DNA of 64,000 nucleotides from WVZH01 sp034430895 (GCA_034430895.1 DAOUDW010000087.1:1-64000); one strand, 5' to 3'; positions 7,856-16,783 are shown, counted from the first letter of the stretch. A program made the numbers and translations. The notes: a model not told the origin generated them from the sequence alone.

Positions 7856-9007
7856 ATGGCCGCAGCAGGTTCTTTGAAACCTACACTCGAATTAGAAGAT
7901 GTAAGGGACTGGGCTTACTGTCCATTACGAGTCTGGTGGAGACACAAAGGGCTGGCATCTGATATTGTCAGGTTCGGAGGAAATCGCACAGGCGAAAGCC
8001 TTGTGCGTGAGTCGATTCGCTCAGCGATTCGCCTTTATTACCGCAATATCCGAAAGCAGCCAGATTTTTCCTTTGGGGAAAGTCTGGGGTTGATATGGAG
8101 ATATTGGCTTGATGCTTGGGAATTGTCTGGTGCCCTAACTTCGCAACTTGTGGAGTACCACCAGAGACGGCGGACTTTGCTAAAGCGCTTCGAAGAAAGG
8201 TCTTTTAAAGCACAGGATGGTATGGATGGAAGGGATTCCATCATGAAGCGCGCATGGCGCGAGGATGCAATAACTAATGGGCTATTGAATCTACGGAAGA
8301 AGATAGATCGTCATCAGGAAGCAATTGGGATGGTAGGCATTAATGCTCGCGATGACGATACTCGTCAATCCCCGATAGGCTTTGCGGATGCATTCTCGAA
8401 TTCGATGGACATGGCAGAGCAGATCCATTTGCCTGATCCAAGTAGAGTACTCGGTGTCGGAGTGCCCATGGTGGTTGATCTGCCAACTGTAACATTAAAG
8501 TGTCGCGCCGATATCGTCCAGGAACTGGAAAGATCAAGAGGAGTAGGTCGACCTTCCAAGGATCCGTGTAGTAACGTTTATACGCAGAAACTTGAAACCA
8601 CCGTATTCCTTTTTAATGAAATCTTGTCTTCGTTAAATAGTCTGGCCATGGACATACGTATCCTGGCGTTCAAGTGGGCAAAATTGGCTCCTGATAGATT
8701 CACCGGGAGAAACATAGTAAAACGTGTGAGTCTTTATCATCTTCCTTCTGGGGAGTCTCAGGAGTTTTCGCCTCGTATTCGTGATGGACTTAATTATCTG
8801 GATGCATTGTCAAGGTCTGTGATTGTTGGTATCCGATACGGTTTGTATGTTCCGCGATGGATACGAGGATGGCATATGTGTGGGGATTGTGAATACCGTA
8901 TTCATTGTTTTTCTGATACGGGGGTTTTTCAAGCGTTTGATACCACATGTCGCACTCAGATAGATGGAAGACATTCTTTTCCAGACAAGATGGTGGAGGT
9001 TCAATAG
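7856..9007 (+). CDS. Cas4-like Cys-cluster protein (PD-(D/E)XK-type fold suspected)
   Basis: The 383-aa product begins LELEDVRDWAYCPLRVWW, like the N-terminal Cys motif of Cas4/RecB-family nucleases (Cys22). It ends with CGDCEYRIHC (Cys342, Cys345, Cys351), the CX2CX5C spacing that with the N-terminal Cys binds a 4Fe-4S cluster in that family. Between them KCRADIVQE could be the strand with the metal-binding Asp, but I cannot find a clear ExK motif. The nuclease may therefore be inactive or strongly diverged. There is no CRISPR array and no cas1 or cas2 nearby, so a CRISPR role is not supported. It lies within a block with a coupling ATPase and a RecA-fold ATPase, which would fit DNA processing. 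Confidence 0.6.
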   Translation: MAAAGSLKPTLELEDVRDWAYCPLRVWWRHKGLASDIVRFGGNRTGESLVRESIRSAIRLYYRNIRKQPDFSFGESLGLIWRYWLDAWELSGALTSQLVEYHQRRRTLLKRFEERSFKAQDGMDGRDSIMKRAWREDAITNGLLNLRKKIDRHQEAIGMVGINARDDDTRQSPIGFADAFSNSMDMAEQIHLPDPSRVLGVGVPMVVDLPTVTLKCRADIVQELERSRGVGRPSKDPCSNVYTQKLETTVFLFNEILSSLNSLAMDIRILAFKWAKLAPDRFTGRNIVKRVSLYHLPSGESQEFSPRIRDGLNYLDALSRSVIVGIRYGLYVPRWIRGWHMCGDCEYRIHCFSDTGVFQAFDTTCRTQIDGRHSFPDKMVEVQ

Positions 9008-9135
9008 CGGTAACGCTATACCGAAGACATAAATCCGTGGACCATATCCTTTTCTTAAAGATACTTACGCAGTCAGTCGGGTTATTGCCTGACGGCGGTT
9101 TTAGGGGGTTAGATGACTTTGGGGGTAAATCGATC

Positions 9136-10704
9136 ATGCTAGGGCACTTTCGAAGACGAATCGCCCGGTCCGGGCGGCGTCTCTTCCTATATCTCGCGGG
9201 AATATTCATCGTCGCGATAAGTGGTGCGATTGCGATTTCTGCAACTCTATTCCCGCTCTATACACATGTGGGGAATTGGAGCGATGTCGTCTTACAAATT
9301 TTCATTGCAATACTTGGTGCATTGATGGGTATTTTGCTCATTATCGCTGCACGTCAAGAAACAAAGGCGCTGGACCTCTTCGGCTGGTTGCAGGAGTTGA
9401 ATTACTTACTCGCTGGACTATCCGCTCCCCTAAATGTTGAAAACATCTATCCTATTTGTGAGAAGCTGCTGAGTGTTTTTCCAGAGCATTCGGGATGGAT
9501 TCTGCTAATTAGAGCTCCCGGTTTGTTAATCCGAGGTGAAGTAAGAAGGCGTAAGTATCTACCTATTGTCTTCGATCCAGTAGATCATCAATGGGATATC
9601 CACTGGGCTGAGAATCATCTCAAGGACATGATTGAAAATGTTGATGAGTCAGAGAGGCGAGTTGCAGCCAGGTTGATGTATGGAGCAAAAATACCAGAAG
9701 GCACATTGTCGGCTGACATGGCAGGCATGTCATTGACAGATCAGATTGCTGCGCAATCTCGGACAGTTGGTTTTCTTAGGAATAGAAAGCGTGGATTAAT
9801 ACGACAAAAAATTGACGGTTATCCTGTGCTCGTCTGGACCTCGAAGATAAAAGCCGGGGATATTTCTACCGGAATGGCGATTGGAGTAGGCGAGAAGAAA
9901 GCGATGCCAGGCACAATGACAGTGCAGGCATTAACGACCGGCTTGGATTTACTTGTTCAACGTATTGGCAGCATTCTGACAGAGGTAATTCAACGACGAG
10001 AGGGTCTGGGAATCGAGAATCTTGGTTTGATCATGCGGGTGCTTGCTCATGAGATCAACAATGATCTTCAGGGCGCATTGAACACCATGGCCACATACTT
10101 CGATTATTCCAACGGGTTAACAAGTAACCGGTTCTTAAAGCTTCGAGCAATGCTTGCCCGGGCGAGTCATTGGAGTCACTTAATGCGTGAGGCACCGTTT
10201 CTTGTGGACAATGTGCTTCCTGTTGAACGGGATATTATCTCTCTTTTCGACTCCCTCCGTGGAACAATCGACGAAATTCGTCAGGCCTGGCCTGATCTCT
10301 CGTTTATTCTCGAATTTCCTGATGATGCAGAACGAATGGATGTTGTAGGTGATCAGCATGTATGCTCGATCCTTCGCAATCTTTTACACAATGCAGCTTC
10401 ATTTTCCCCTGATGATGGTGCTGTAAAGATAACTGTTGCGGAGGATAAAGACTATGCACGTGTTTTTGTTCAAGACGAGGGTCCAGGGGTTGATCCAGCG
10501 GACATTGATAAGATATTCTCGCCTTTGGCGAGTTATAAAGAGGGACGAAGAAGGGGTGTTAGGGCGGATTATGGTATGGGGGTTGGTTTAACCCTGTCGA
10601 GGGCGATTTCTCGTGCCTATGGCGGCGGTTTGCTTTGTCACAGCAATGTGCAAGAAGGGGGAGGTTGTTTCGAGGTTTTCTTTCCCCTGGCATATGATGA
10701 TTAA
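9136..10704 (+). CDS. Membrane-bound sensor histidine kinase
   Basis: The 522-aa product has two N-terminal transmembrane helices (residues about 15-40 and 55-78) with a very short extracellular loop. A long cytoplasmic region of GAF-like size follows (to about 290), then the dimerisation/phosphoacceptor helix VLAHEINNDLQ with His near 305. The HATPase domain has NLLHNAASFSPDDG (N box), DEGPGVDPADIDKIFSP (G1/F) and GMGVGLTLSRAI (G2). An ATG at 8947 overlaps the previous gene by 61 bases; 9136 is preferred because GGGGG lies about ten bases upstream and the first transmembrane helix follows directly. It pairs with the response regulator 26 bases downstream. The tiny external loop suggests it senses a membrane or cytoplasmic signal. 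Confidence 0.85.
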   Translation: MLGHFRRRIARSGRRLFLYLAGIFIVAISGAIAISATLFPLYTHVGNWSDVVLQIFIAILGALMGILLIIAARQETKALDLFGWLQELNYLLAGLSAPLNVENIYPICEKLLSVFPEHSGWILLIRAPGLLIRGEVRRRKYLPIVFDPVDHQWDIHWAENHLKDMIENVDESERRVAARLMYGAKIPEGTLSADMAGMSLTDQIAAQSRTVGFLRNRKRGLIRQKIDGYPVLVWTSKIKAGDISTGMAIGVGEKKAMPGTMTVQALTTGLDLLVQRIGSILTEVIQRREGLGIENLGLIMRVLAHEINNDLQGALNTMATYFDYSNGLTSNRFLKLRAMLARASHWSHLMREAPFLVDNVLPVERDIISLFDSLRGTIDEIRQAWPDLSFILEFPDDAERMDVVGDQHVCSILRNLLHNAASFSPDDGAVKITVAEDKDYARVFVQDEGPGVDPADIDKIFSPLASYKEGRRRGVRADYGMGVGLTLSRAISRAYGGGLLCHSNVQEGGGCFEVFFPLAYDD

Positions 10705-10730
10705 CGCTTCAAGTAGGGAGGTTGATAGTA

Positions 10731-11486
10731 GTGGCACAAAGAGATTACGAACGTGTAGTCCTTGCAGAGGATGATCAAGAACGTGCTTCCGAAATGATGA
10801 AAATTCTCAACGTGATCGGAGGGTTTGATGTGTCGATCACGAAATGGAGAGCCGAAGTAGTTAATCTCGTCAGCGTAACGAAAGCTGGATGGTTAATTCT
10901 TGACCTGAACCTGGAAGATGGAAATTCTGCAGAAATCGTACCGCTTCTTCGTGAGCAATTTGGAAAAGATCTAATCATTATCATTTTATCTGGATTTTTC
11001 GAAGAATACCCTGAGTGGGATTTGTTGTCTAGAGGGGCGGATCTGTATTTACGGAAACCTTATCGGCCGAAGGCAATGCTCCAACAAATGGAAACATTGC
11101 GGGCACGTCTGGAAGGACAGCCGTTGAAGAGGTCAACCAACATCAGTCTCAAGATCGGTGACGGAGTACTTGACTTGGATCAAGCGGTTTTCAAGAGAGG
11201 AAGTACAGAGATTGTTGTTCCCCACGTCCAAATCAAGTTAATTAAGTTACTGGCGGCTGCTCGCGACGGTGGTGGCTGGAAATACGTTGATCGCCCAGAA
11301 ATCATCATGCATGTCTGGGGCGAAGATTTTGAAGTGGACCCCATTACAACGACGGAGCGGCTGCGAAAATTAAGAAACCGAATACGAAAAACGTTAGGCA
11401 CCAAGATAACAGAAAGCGTTCAATCTGGAACGAAAAGGCTTCCCAAGTATCGCCTCGTTTCGGAGATTAAGGTAGTAGAGGACTGA
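10731..11486 (+). CDS. OmpR/PhoB-type response regulator
   Basis: The receiver domain shows the acidic pair in VLAEDDQE, the phosphoacceptor Asp58 in WLILDLNLEDG and the conserved Lys in LYLRKPYRP. The C-terminal half carries a winged-helix DNA-binding domain (HVQIKLIKLLAAARDGGGW ... TTERLRKLRNRIRKTL). It is the cognate partner of the kinase directly upstream. The GTG start at 10731 lies nine bases after GGGAGG; a TTG at 10722 would overlap that site. Its targets are unknown, but genes of its own block are the natural first candidates. Confidence 0.88.
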   Translation: MAQRDYERVVLAEDDQERASEMMKILNVIGGFDVSITKWRAEVVNLVSVTKAGWLILDLNLEDGNSAEIVPLLREQFGKDLIIIILSGFFEEYPEWDLLSRGADLYLRKPYRPKAMLQQMETLRARLEGQPLKRSTNISLKIGDGVLDLDQAVFKRGSTEIVVPHVQIKLIKLLAAARDGGGWKYVDRPEIIMHVWGEDFEVDPITTTERLRKLRNRIRKTLGTKITESVQSGTKRLPKYRLVSEIKVVED

Positions 11487-11522
11487 ACAGAGTAACATTG
11501 ATAGAATGAAGGATAAGCAATC

Positions 11523-12590
11523 ATGCCAAAAGCCCCGAAGGGGTTTCATCTACCTCCATTTGTGATGGCGCCAGAGGATCTTGAAGAAGTGGCGCTTCAT
11601 ATTGAGGAAAAACTAGCTGTGGGCTGTGAAGACATCTTCTGGCCCATCCCTACGGGTTTTGACCCCATCGATCGTTATTCGGGTGGTGGATTGCATGCTG
11701 GCGATCTGACAATTATCGGAGGCGTTCAGAATGTCGGAAAAACCGCGCTCGTTCTTCAAATCGCCAATCATATTGCAGTCAACGATGCCCTTGCCATTAT
11801 CGTTTGCTACGAGCATAGTACCGTCACGCTTTGGGAACGATTATTATGTCAGAATTCGTTTACCGTGAGTCCTGATGATCATATCACCATGGAATCACTT
11901 CGCGAGGCGTATATCGAAACGATTAGAGAACGCAAACGGATTCTTACCGATCAATCGAACCATAAAATTCACATACTTGACGAAGTCCTTTCGAGGGTGC
12001 CAAGGGGAACAGAATCCTGGTCGAGATTAACCGACCGCATGCGCAATATTTGGTTGGTTATGGGTGATGGGGTGAATACGGACCTGGTGTCGTTAAGCCG
12101 ATACATAGAGTTTGCGATCCAACACTATAATAAACACAGAGTTGTACTTATCATTGATTACGTGCAGCGAGTTCCTATTATTGACACCTCCCGCGCTCTC
12201 GATTCGGACGAGCGCATCGAGCGAGTTCTTACCGGGTTGAAAGGCATGGCGATGCGTACAACTTCCCAAGGATCTGTGCTTTCTATTATGGTTGTTGGTG
12301 CCGCCGATGCCGATGGAATTCGTCGTGGAAGAGTGCATTTCGAGAATCTCTGGGGTAATTCCACCATGCAGTATGAACCGGATGTCGCTTTGATTGGCAA
12401 CCGGGATGGCGTCGATACAGATGGTGTTGCATTGGTGCGTTGGGCCATTGAGAAAAACCGGCGGGGTGAGAGTAATATCGAGTTTACACATCGCTACCAT
12501 GGCGCTGCATTTAGTTTTGAACGAAGCGGCGAAAGAATAAGCTGTGAAGAGAGTTGGCAGTCTGAGCGTGAGGGATTTAGGAACTCATGA
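11523..12590 (+). CDS. DnaB/KaiC-type RecA-fold ATPase
   Basis: The product starts with a short N-terminal extension, then the DnaB C-terminal-like core: GFDPIDRYSGGGLHAGDLTI, Walker A GGVQNVGKTAL at about 66-76, and Walker B VVLIIDYVQRVP near 205-216. GNSTMQYEPDVALIGNRDG resembles the late DnaB/RadA motif. At 355 aa it lacks the DnaB primase-interacting N-terminal domain, so it is not the replicative helicase but an accessory KaiC/RadA-like ATPase. The ATG follows AAGGATAAGCAATC. It belongs to the co-directional block with the coupling ATPase and the Cas4-like protein. Confidence 0.75.
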   Translation: MPKAPKGFHLPPFVMAPEDLEEVALHIEEKLAVGCEDIFWPIPTGFDPIDRYSGGGLHAGDLTIIGGVQNVGKTALVLQIANHIAVNDALAIIVCYEHSTVTLWERLLCQNSFTVSPDDHITMESLREAYIETIRERKRILTDQSNHKIHILDEVLSRVPRGTESWSRLTDRMRNIWLVMGDGVNTDLVSLSRYIEFAIQHYNKHRVVLIIDYVQRVPIIDTSRALDSDERIERVLTGLKGMAMRTTSQGSVLSIMVVGAADADGIRRGRVHFENLWGNSTMQYEPDVALIGNRDGVDTDGVALVRWAIEKNRRGESNIEFTHRYHGAAFSFERSGERISCEESWQSEREGFRNS

Positions 12591-12684
12591 GCATAACATG
12601 TTTTAGGATTATTAAGTCCCTGGCTCAAGGGTTTCGTTGCGTGTTATTTGGCCTAGTTCACACAACTCGGGAAATATAAAAGAG

Positions 12685-13278
12685 ATGAATATTCTTGTTT
12701 CTATTTTAACGACGGTTCTCTTAATCTGGGCGGCGCGAGTTGATTACAGGATCAGAAAAATCCCCCGCGGCGCTGGATTGTGTATTTTGTCTATCGGCTT
12801 GTTCGTTCTATTATGGAACCGGCTTTGGGTGGAAGCGCTGTATTATGTGCTTGCGATCTGGTGCACTTCCGGGGGTATATGGAGTCTGGTTTTGATCCTG
12901 GCATCGATGGCAGCCGTATATATTGGAAGTGACAGCAGCATTCCTCTCGTTTTAGGTATCGTCCTGGTTTCTGTGTTTTTCTGGATGCGTTGGTTCGGTG
13001 GTGGGGATGCGCAGCTCGCCATTGGGCTCATCGGGATCGGCCACGATTGGCCTGTCCTTGTTCTCTTGGTCGGCTGTACAATCATATGGATGGTCATTCT
13101 CGTGTTTCGAAAATATGGATTTTCGGATGGGCTGAGACGATTGCGTTACGTTTTCCTGAACCTTGGCGCAAAACCGGACGTGCATGCGATCCGTACGCCC
13201 TGGGCGGTGATCGCTTTGATTTCAGGTATTCTCTATCTCTGGCTCTGGCCTGTCGTCACGGGATGCATGCTGACATGA
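12685..13278 (+). CDS. Short CpaA/TadV-like prepilin peptidase
   Basis: The 197-aa product is almost entirely transmembrane. It carries the two aspartates of family A24 proteases: ARVDYRIRKIPRG near residue 15-27 and GGGDAQLAIGLIGIG near 105-119. It lacks the N-terminal cytoplasmic methylase domain of PilD, as TadV/CpaA enzymes do, so its substrates are probably Flp-type prepilins; one such pilin lies at 37458. ATG at 12685 follows AAAAGAG; an ATG at 12637 would add a polar stretch. The stop overlaps the start of the next gene in an ATGA, so the lipoprotein downstream is translationally coupled. Confidence 0.8.
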   Translation: MNILVSILTTVLLIWAARVDYRIRKIPRGAGLCILSIGLFVLLWNRLWVEALYYVLAIWCTSGGIWSLVLILASMAAVYIGSDSSIPLVLGIVLVSVFFWMRWFGGGDAQLAIGLIGIGHDWPVLVLLVGCTIIWMVILVFRKYGFSDGLRRLRYVFLNLGAKPDVHAIRTPWAVIALISGILYLWLWPVVTGCMLT

Positions 13279-13763
13279 AGCGGACAGCACTGGCGGGCAG
13301 CAGCGTTGTTGTCGCTGCGATATTGATCGTTGGCTGTTCTCTCTTCGGCGAAGGAAACGATGGAACGGGTACACCCGAAGATGATCTCCAAACCACAAGC
13401 GGAACCCCGCGCGAGATCAGCGGCGAAGAAGCGCTGCAGCTCTACGGCGTCGAGACGGAAGATCCGGCTTCCATAGTGCCCACAAGCACCCCACTCTATT
13501 TCTTCCCGGCGCGCGCCTGGGTGCTGCCCAACGAAATTCCCTACGACACGAACGAGACAATCACCATCCTGCCCATGTTCACCCGTCCATCATTAAACGA
13601 CGGCGGAACCTGGCTGGGCGACCTGCAGACCGGGACGGAGGTCGTGCTGCACAGTGTGAACGCCGATCGCACGGCCTGCCTGGTCGAAGGACTCACCATG
13701 CAGGGCTGGTCCACGATTGGCTGGGTGGCCTGCAATCGGCTGCGTTTTTACGAAGGAGATTGA
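13275..13763 (+). CDS. Lipoprotein with C-terminal SH3-like module
   Basis: The ATG overlaps the peptidase stop. The 162-aa product has a lipoprotein signal ending ILIVGC, a Thr/Glu-rich linker, then a C-terminal domain of about 70 residues from ETITILPMFTRPSLNDGG to GWVACNRLRF. That domain recurs almost unchanged at 16784 and as a fragment at 25742. The small beta-rich composition (alternating hydrophobics, Gly turns, TACLVEG) is what bacterial SH3-like domains look like, but no exact family is recognised. It would be anchored on the outer face of the membrane. Confidence 0.75.
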   Translation: MKRTALAGSSVVVAAILIVGCSLFGEGNDGTGTPEDDLQTTSGTPREISGEEALQLYGVETEDPASIVPTSTPLYFFPARAWVLPNEIPYDTNETITILPMFTRPSLNDGGTWLGDLQTGTEVVLHSVNADRTACLVEGLTMQGWSTIGWVACNRLRFYEGD

Positions 13764-13865
13764 TTCCAGGTCTTTTCGGTTTCGTCGGTGTCAAGGAAGA
13801 ATCCACCGATTCTCAAGATTCCTGGAATCAACTACCAAGTGCAACTTTATGGTTTATTCACCGCT

Positions 13866-13961
13866 GCAGGTGCTGAATCCGGTTCGAGGCCGGAGCGTGC
13901 GAACTGGTCTCTGCCTGGAGACAAATCAAGCCCCTCGGGGCAATTCAAACGGAGGTAAGCC
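13866..13961 (+). promoter_or_regulatory. Structured leader, copy 1 (followed by a broken ORF)
   Basis: It shares most of its sequence with 16687-16783. Three short hairpins are visible in both copies: CCGG-loop-CCGG with the loop TTCGAG(G/T), a GTCTC-loop-GAGAC stem, and an A-G-CCCC-loop-GGGGC stem. AAACGGAGGTAAG and an ATG follow. Compensating differences (CCCCTCGGGG against CCCTTTGGGG) keep the third stem paired. Here the following frame, MSAAS, stops after five codons, so this copy has lost its gene. No riboswitch class that I know fits. No gene is seen in the rest of 13764-14066. Confidence 0.6.
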
Positions 13962-14066
13962 ATGAGCGCGGCATCCTAAATACCGTGAATTGTAAGCGCC
14001 TGAGTAATTACAACAAATCAGTTCATGATCTTCGACCGAGGGCGGATAGACGGCATCCGCCTGACC

Positions 14067-15278
14067 CTATTGAAGCCACATCATGTTCGAAATGCTCTGG
14101 CCCTCAGAAAGACCGATATCGAGTGATGTGACTTCATAAGTAACCAGATCAACTATGTATGAATGATATACAGGCCCTGGATCGACGGATGTAAAAGCTA
14201 GCTGTAATCCATCAGGTGATACAGATGACAGGTATGATATGTCATGCGGGATAGAAACCTCTTCTTCAAGATCACCTGATGCAGAATAAAGGTAGTGATG
14301 ATACTCGTCGAGGACAGGATCACCAGTGACGATCTGTACTAACAAACGCTGCCCGCCATCTATCCATAGCCACGCATCGCACCAAAATTGCTTATCTTCC
14401 AGTGGATGTGTTAGCTTGACCTCGCCGGACAATTCGGCATCTACAATATATAGTGCTGGTTGATAGACACCTTCTATTTCTGCAAGCCTAAACGTAACAA
14501 GACGATCTCCTTTTGGAGAGAATACGGGAGACGAGAGATTTTCCAATTCCTCTAACCCGGAGCCATCAATTTTTGCCCGCCAGGTTCCCTGATTAAATAT
14601 CCCCGCATTTGAGACTAGACCTTCCTCCCACATAATTATTGAATTAGAGTGCGTATTATAGAGTCGTAAAATATCGCTTCCTTTTTGTGTGATCTTCTTT
14701 AGATCTGATCCATCTTCGCGGACGGAATATATGAAATCTTGTCCTTGCTCTTGTCCAATGAACACAATCGTGTCTATCCCTGGGAGCCAATATGCTCGTG
14801 TGAAACCGGTTTCGCCTGACAAATTATTTGCGACGTCAATTATTTCTGATCTGTTGGGTGTACTGACCATAAGCCGCTCAGATTGAGAAATCAGAATTTT
14901 ATCGCCATCGGGAGATACTGCTTCGAGTCGATATCCCTCATCAACAACTTGCGTCAGTTTGCTAGAGCCAACATCGAATGAGAAAATCCCTAAAGAGGGG
15001 CACGCATCAACACAGGTTTCGCTTGTGTCGAGTATTTCCAATAGCAAGGTTCCCGACCCGCCCAAGGGAGTAATTGTCGGACTCGGTTGTAGGGTAGGAG
15101 TCATCGTGGGGGAAGGCGTTGGCTCTAAGGTGCTTGTTGGCTCTTTCGTAGCCTCTTGCGAAGAAGGCGCGCTGGCTTTTTCAGAAGAACTACAAGCAGT
15201 AACGAGCACGATTGCAAACAACCCGATGCAAACCAGAATCGGCGCATTATATCCAGTTCCTGTCGCTTTTTGCTGCAT
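14067..15278 (-). CDS. Beta-propeller (TolB/WD40-like) lipoprotein A
   Basis: The 403-aa product has a lipoprotein signal (LFAIVLVTACSSS), a Pro/Thr/Ser linker (PTSTLEPTPSPTMTPTLQPS), then repeated propeller blades containing SPDGDKILIS, SPKGDRLVTF and SPDGLQLAFTS, the hallmark of TolB/PD40 repeats. It is anchored outside the membrane. Starts at 15278, where GGAGG lies five bases upstream; the longer frame from 15332 adds nonsense residues. It is a close paralogue of the next gene upstream (15374-16567), with conserved order and the same phrases such as YSVREDGSDLKKITQ. Ligand unknown. Confidence 0.82.
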   Translation of the reverse strand: MQQKATGTGYNAPILVCIGLFAIVLVTACSSSEKASAPSSQEATKEPTSTLEPTPSPTMTPTLQPSPTITPLGGSGTLLLEILDTSETCVDACPSLGIFSFDVGSSKLTQVVDEGYRLEAVSPDGDKILISQSERLMVSTPNRSEIIDVANNLSGETGFTRAYWLPGIDTIVFIGQEQGQDFIYSVREDGSDLKKITQKGSDILRLYNTHSNSIIMWEEGLVSNAGIFNQGTWRAKIDGSGLEELENLSSPVFSPKGDRLVTFRLAEIEGVYQPALYIVDAELSGEVKLTHPLEDKQFWCDAWLWIDGGQRLLVQIVTGDPVLDEYHHYLYSASGDLEEEVSIPHDISYLSSVSPDGLQLAFTSVDPGPVYHSYIVDLVTYEVTSLDIGLSEGQSISNMMWLQ

Positions 15279-15373
15279 CACACCCTCCTGAGAAATTCCC
15301 TCGTAGCAGAGCATCAAACCAAAGGATGCCATTGGCTTTCATTCGGGAACATATGAAAAGCGTAATCACAAAA

Positions 15374-16567
15374 TTAATAAAGCCACATCATACTTGCAAT
15401 TGCTTGATCCTCGGGAAGATCAAACTCAAGTGGCGTGACTTCATATGTAAGCAGATCGAGCAGGTAGAGATCGTGGTTTGTTAAAAATAGCTGTAATCCG
15501 TCGGGGGATACCTTTGTGTCTGACATCGGAAACGGAATATCAACTTCTTCTTCAAGCGCACCTGATGCAGAGAATATGAAAGAATACTGATGAATTTCGT
15601 AAGATGGCAATTCTTCGTCGACACTTACCAACAGATTCTTTCCGCCCCTTATCCATTGGATGTAAAGCCCATAATGCCGCCCGACAAGGTCAAATTCGAT
15701 CGGAAGCGCAAGTTGAACTGCCTCCGATAAGTCTGCCGATGCTATATAAAATACCACATCAAATCCCGACGTTATTTCCCAATATGCAAGATGAGCTCCG
15801 GTTGGAGAGTAAACAGATCCCCTTATTTCCTTCAGGGTTTCCTGATTGGAGCCGTCCATGTTAGCTTTATGCCAAAGGGGGGGGGCAAAGTAAATTGAAT
15901 TTTTGTCCTGTTCTAGCCACATGATTGAATTGCTTGAGTGAGTATTGGCAAGGCACCACAACTCCGCCCCTTGTTGTGTAATTTTCTTCAAATCCGTTCC
16001 ATCTTCGCGAACAGAATATACATAATCTTGTCCTTGATCTTGCCCAAGAAAAACAATCGTGTCTGTTCCAGGAAGCCAATATGCCCTGGTACTATGACTG
16101 TCATTCCCTAGAAAATTCTGCGCAATGGCAACGAATTCCGATTCGTTGAGCAGTGCGAGCATAAGGTTTTCGGATTGAGAAACCAGGAATTTGTCGCCGT
16201 TGGGCGATACGGCTTCAAGTGCGTATCCATCATCAGTAACCCTGGTGAATTCACCCGAGACGACATCGAGCGCGAATATTCCCAGATAATCATCAAATGT
16301 GGTTGGCCGCAGATCCAGGAGCACAACCCCCGACCCGCCTAAAGGAGTGGGGGTGACCGTCGGGCTTGGGCTGGGCGTTGGCGTCGACGAGGGAGAAGGC
16401 GTTGGCTCTAAGGTATCGGTTGGTTCTTTCGTGGCCTCCGGCGAAGGCGGCGCGCTGGTGACCGCAGACGAACTGCAGGACGTCATGAGCGTGATTAAGA
16501 ATAGCACGATGAAGATGGAAATGAGAGCGGTTGTTCCATACCAAAATCCCGCCGCTTTTTGTTTCAT
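15374..16567 (-). CDS. Beta-propeller (TolB/WD40-like) lipoprotein B
   Basis: This 397-aa paralogue of the preceding entry has a lipoprotein signal ending LMTSCSSS, a PT-rich linker, and PD40-type blades (SPNGDKFLVS, SPTGAHLAYW, SPDGLQLFLT). The start at 16567 follows GGGAGGAT; an upstream ATG at 16627 has no ribosome-binding site. The two genes lie in tandem on the minus strand with 95 bases between them, a clear recent gene duplication. Both have diverged in the blade region but kept the linker and the YSVREDG(S/T)DLKKITQ stretch. External sensing or binding role is inferred. Confidence 0.82.
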   Translation of the reverse strand: MKQKAAGFWYGTTALISIFIVLFLITLMTSCSSSAVTSAPPSPEATKEPTDTLEPTPSPSSTPTPSPSPTVTPTPLGGSGVVLLDLRPTTFDDYLGIFALDVVSGEFTRVTDDGYALEAVSPNGDKFLVSQSENLMLALLNESEFVAIAQNFLGNDSHSTRAYWLPGTDTIVFLGQDQGQDYVYSVREDGTDLKKITQQGAELWCLANTHSSNSIMWLEQDKNSIYFAPPLWHKANMDGSNQETLKEIRGSVYSPTGAHLAYWEITSGFDVVFYIASADLSEAVQLALPIEFDLVGRHYGLYIQWIRGGKNLLVSVDEELPSYEIHQYSFIFSASGALEEEVDIPFPMSDTKVSPDGLQLFLTNHDLYLLDLLTYEVTPLEFDLPEDQAIASMMWLY

Positions 16568-16686
16568 GAAATCCTCCCTGTTATTTACCTTGCACCAGTG
16601 AATCGAATAAAAAAGCGCTGGCTTCAATAACCTTATTCAGAATACCCCATAAAGCGCTCAACCGCAAAACATACATCATTCACGCG

Positions 16687-16783
16687 GCAGGTGCCCGGAT
16701 CCGGTTCGAGTCCGGAGCGTGTGAAATGGTCTCCACCTGGAGACAAATCTAGCCCTTTGGGGCAAATCAAACGGAGGTAAGCG
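16687..16783 (+). promoter_or_regulatory. Structured leader, copy 2 (upstream of an SH3-like gene)
   Basis: Second copy of the leader at 13866. It contains GATCCGGTTCGAGTCCGG, which mimics a tRNA T-arm, then TCTCCACCTGGAGA and GCCCTTTGGGGC stems, and finally AAACGGAGGTAAGC and the ATG at 16784. Here it precedes an intact gene. A role in translation control is plausible because the last stem is directly followed by the ribosome-binding site. Confidence 0.6.

Noticed and set aside
7856..9007. Cas4-like protein as evidence of a CRISPR-Cas locus
   Set aside because: No cas1, cas2, other cas gene or repeat array within the window.
16700..16720. T-arm-like sequence (GGTTCGAGTCC) as part of a tRNA gene
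   Set aside because: No D-arm, anticodon arm or acceptor pairing and no CCA in either copy.
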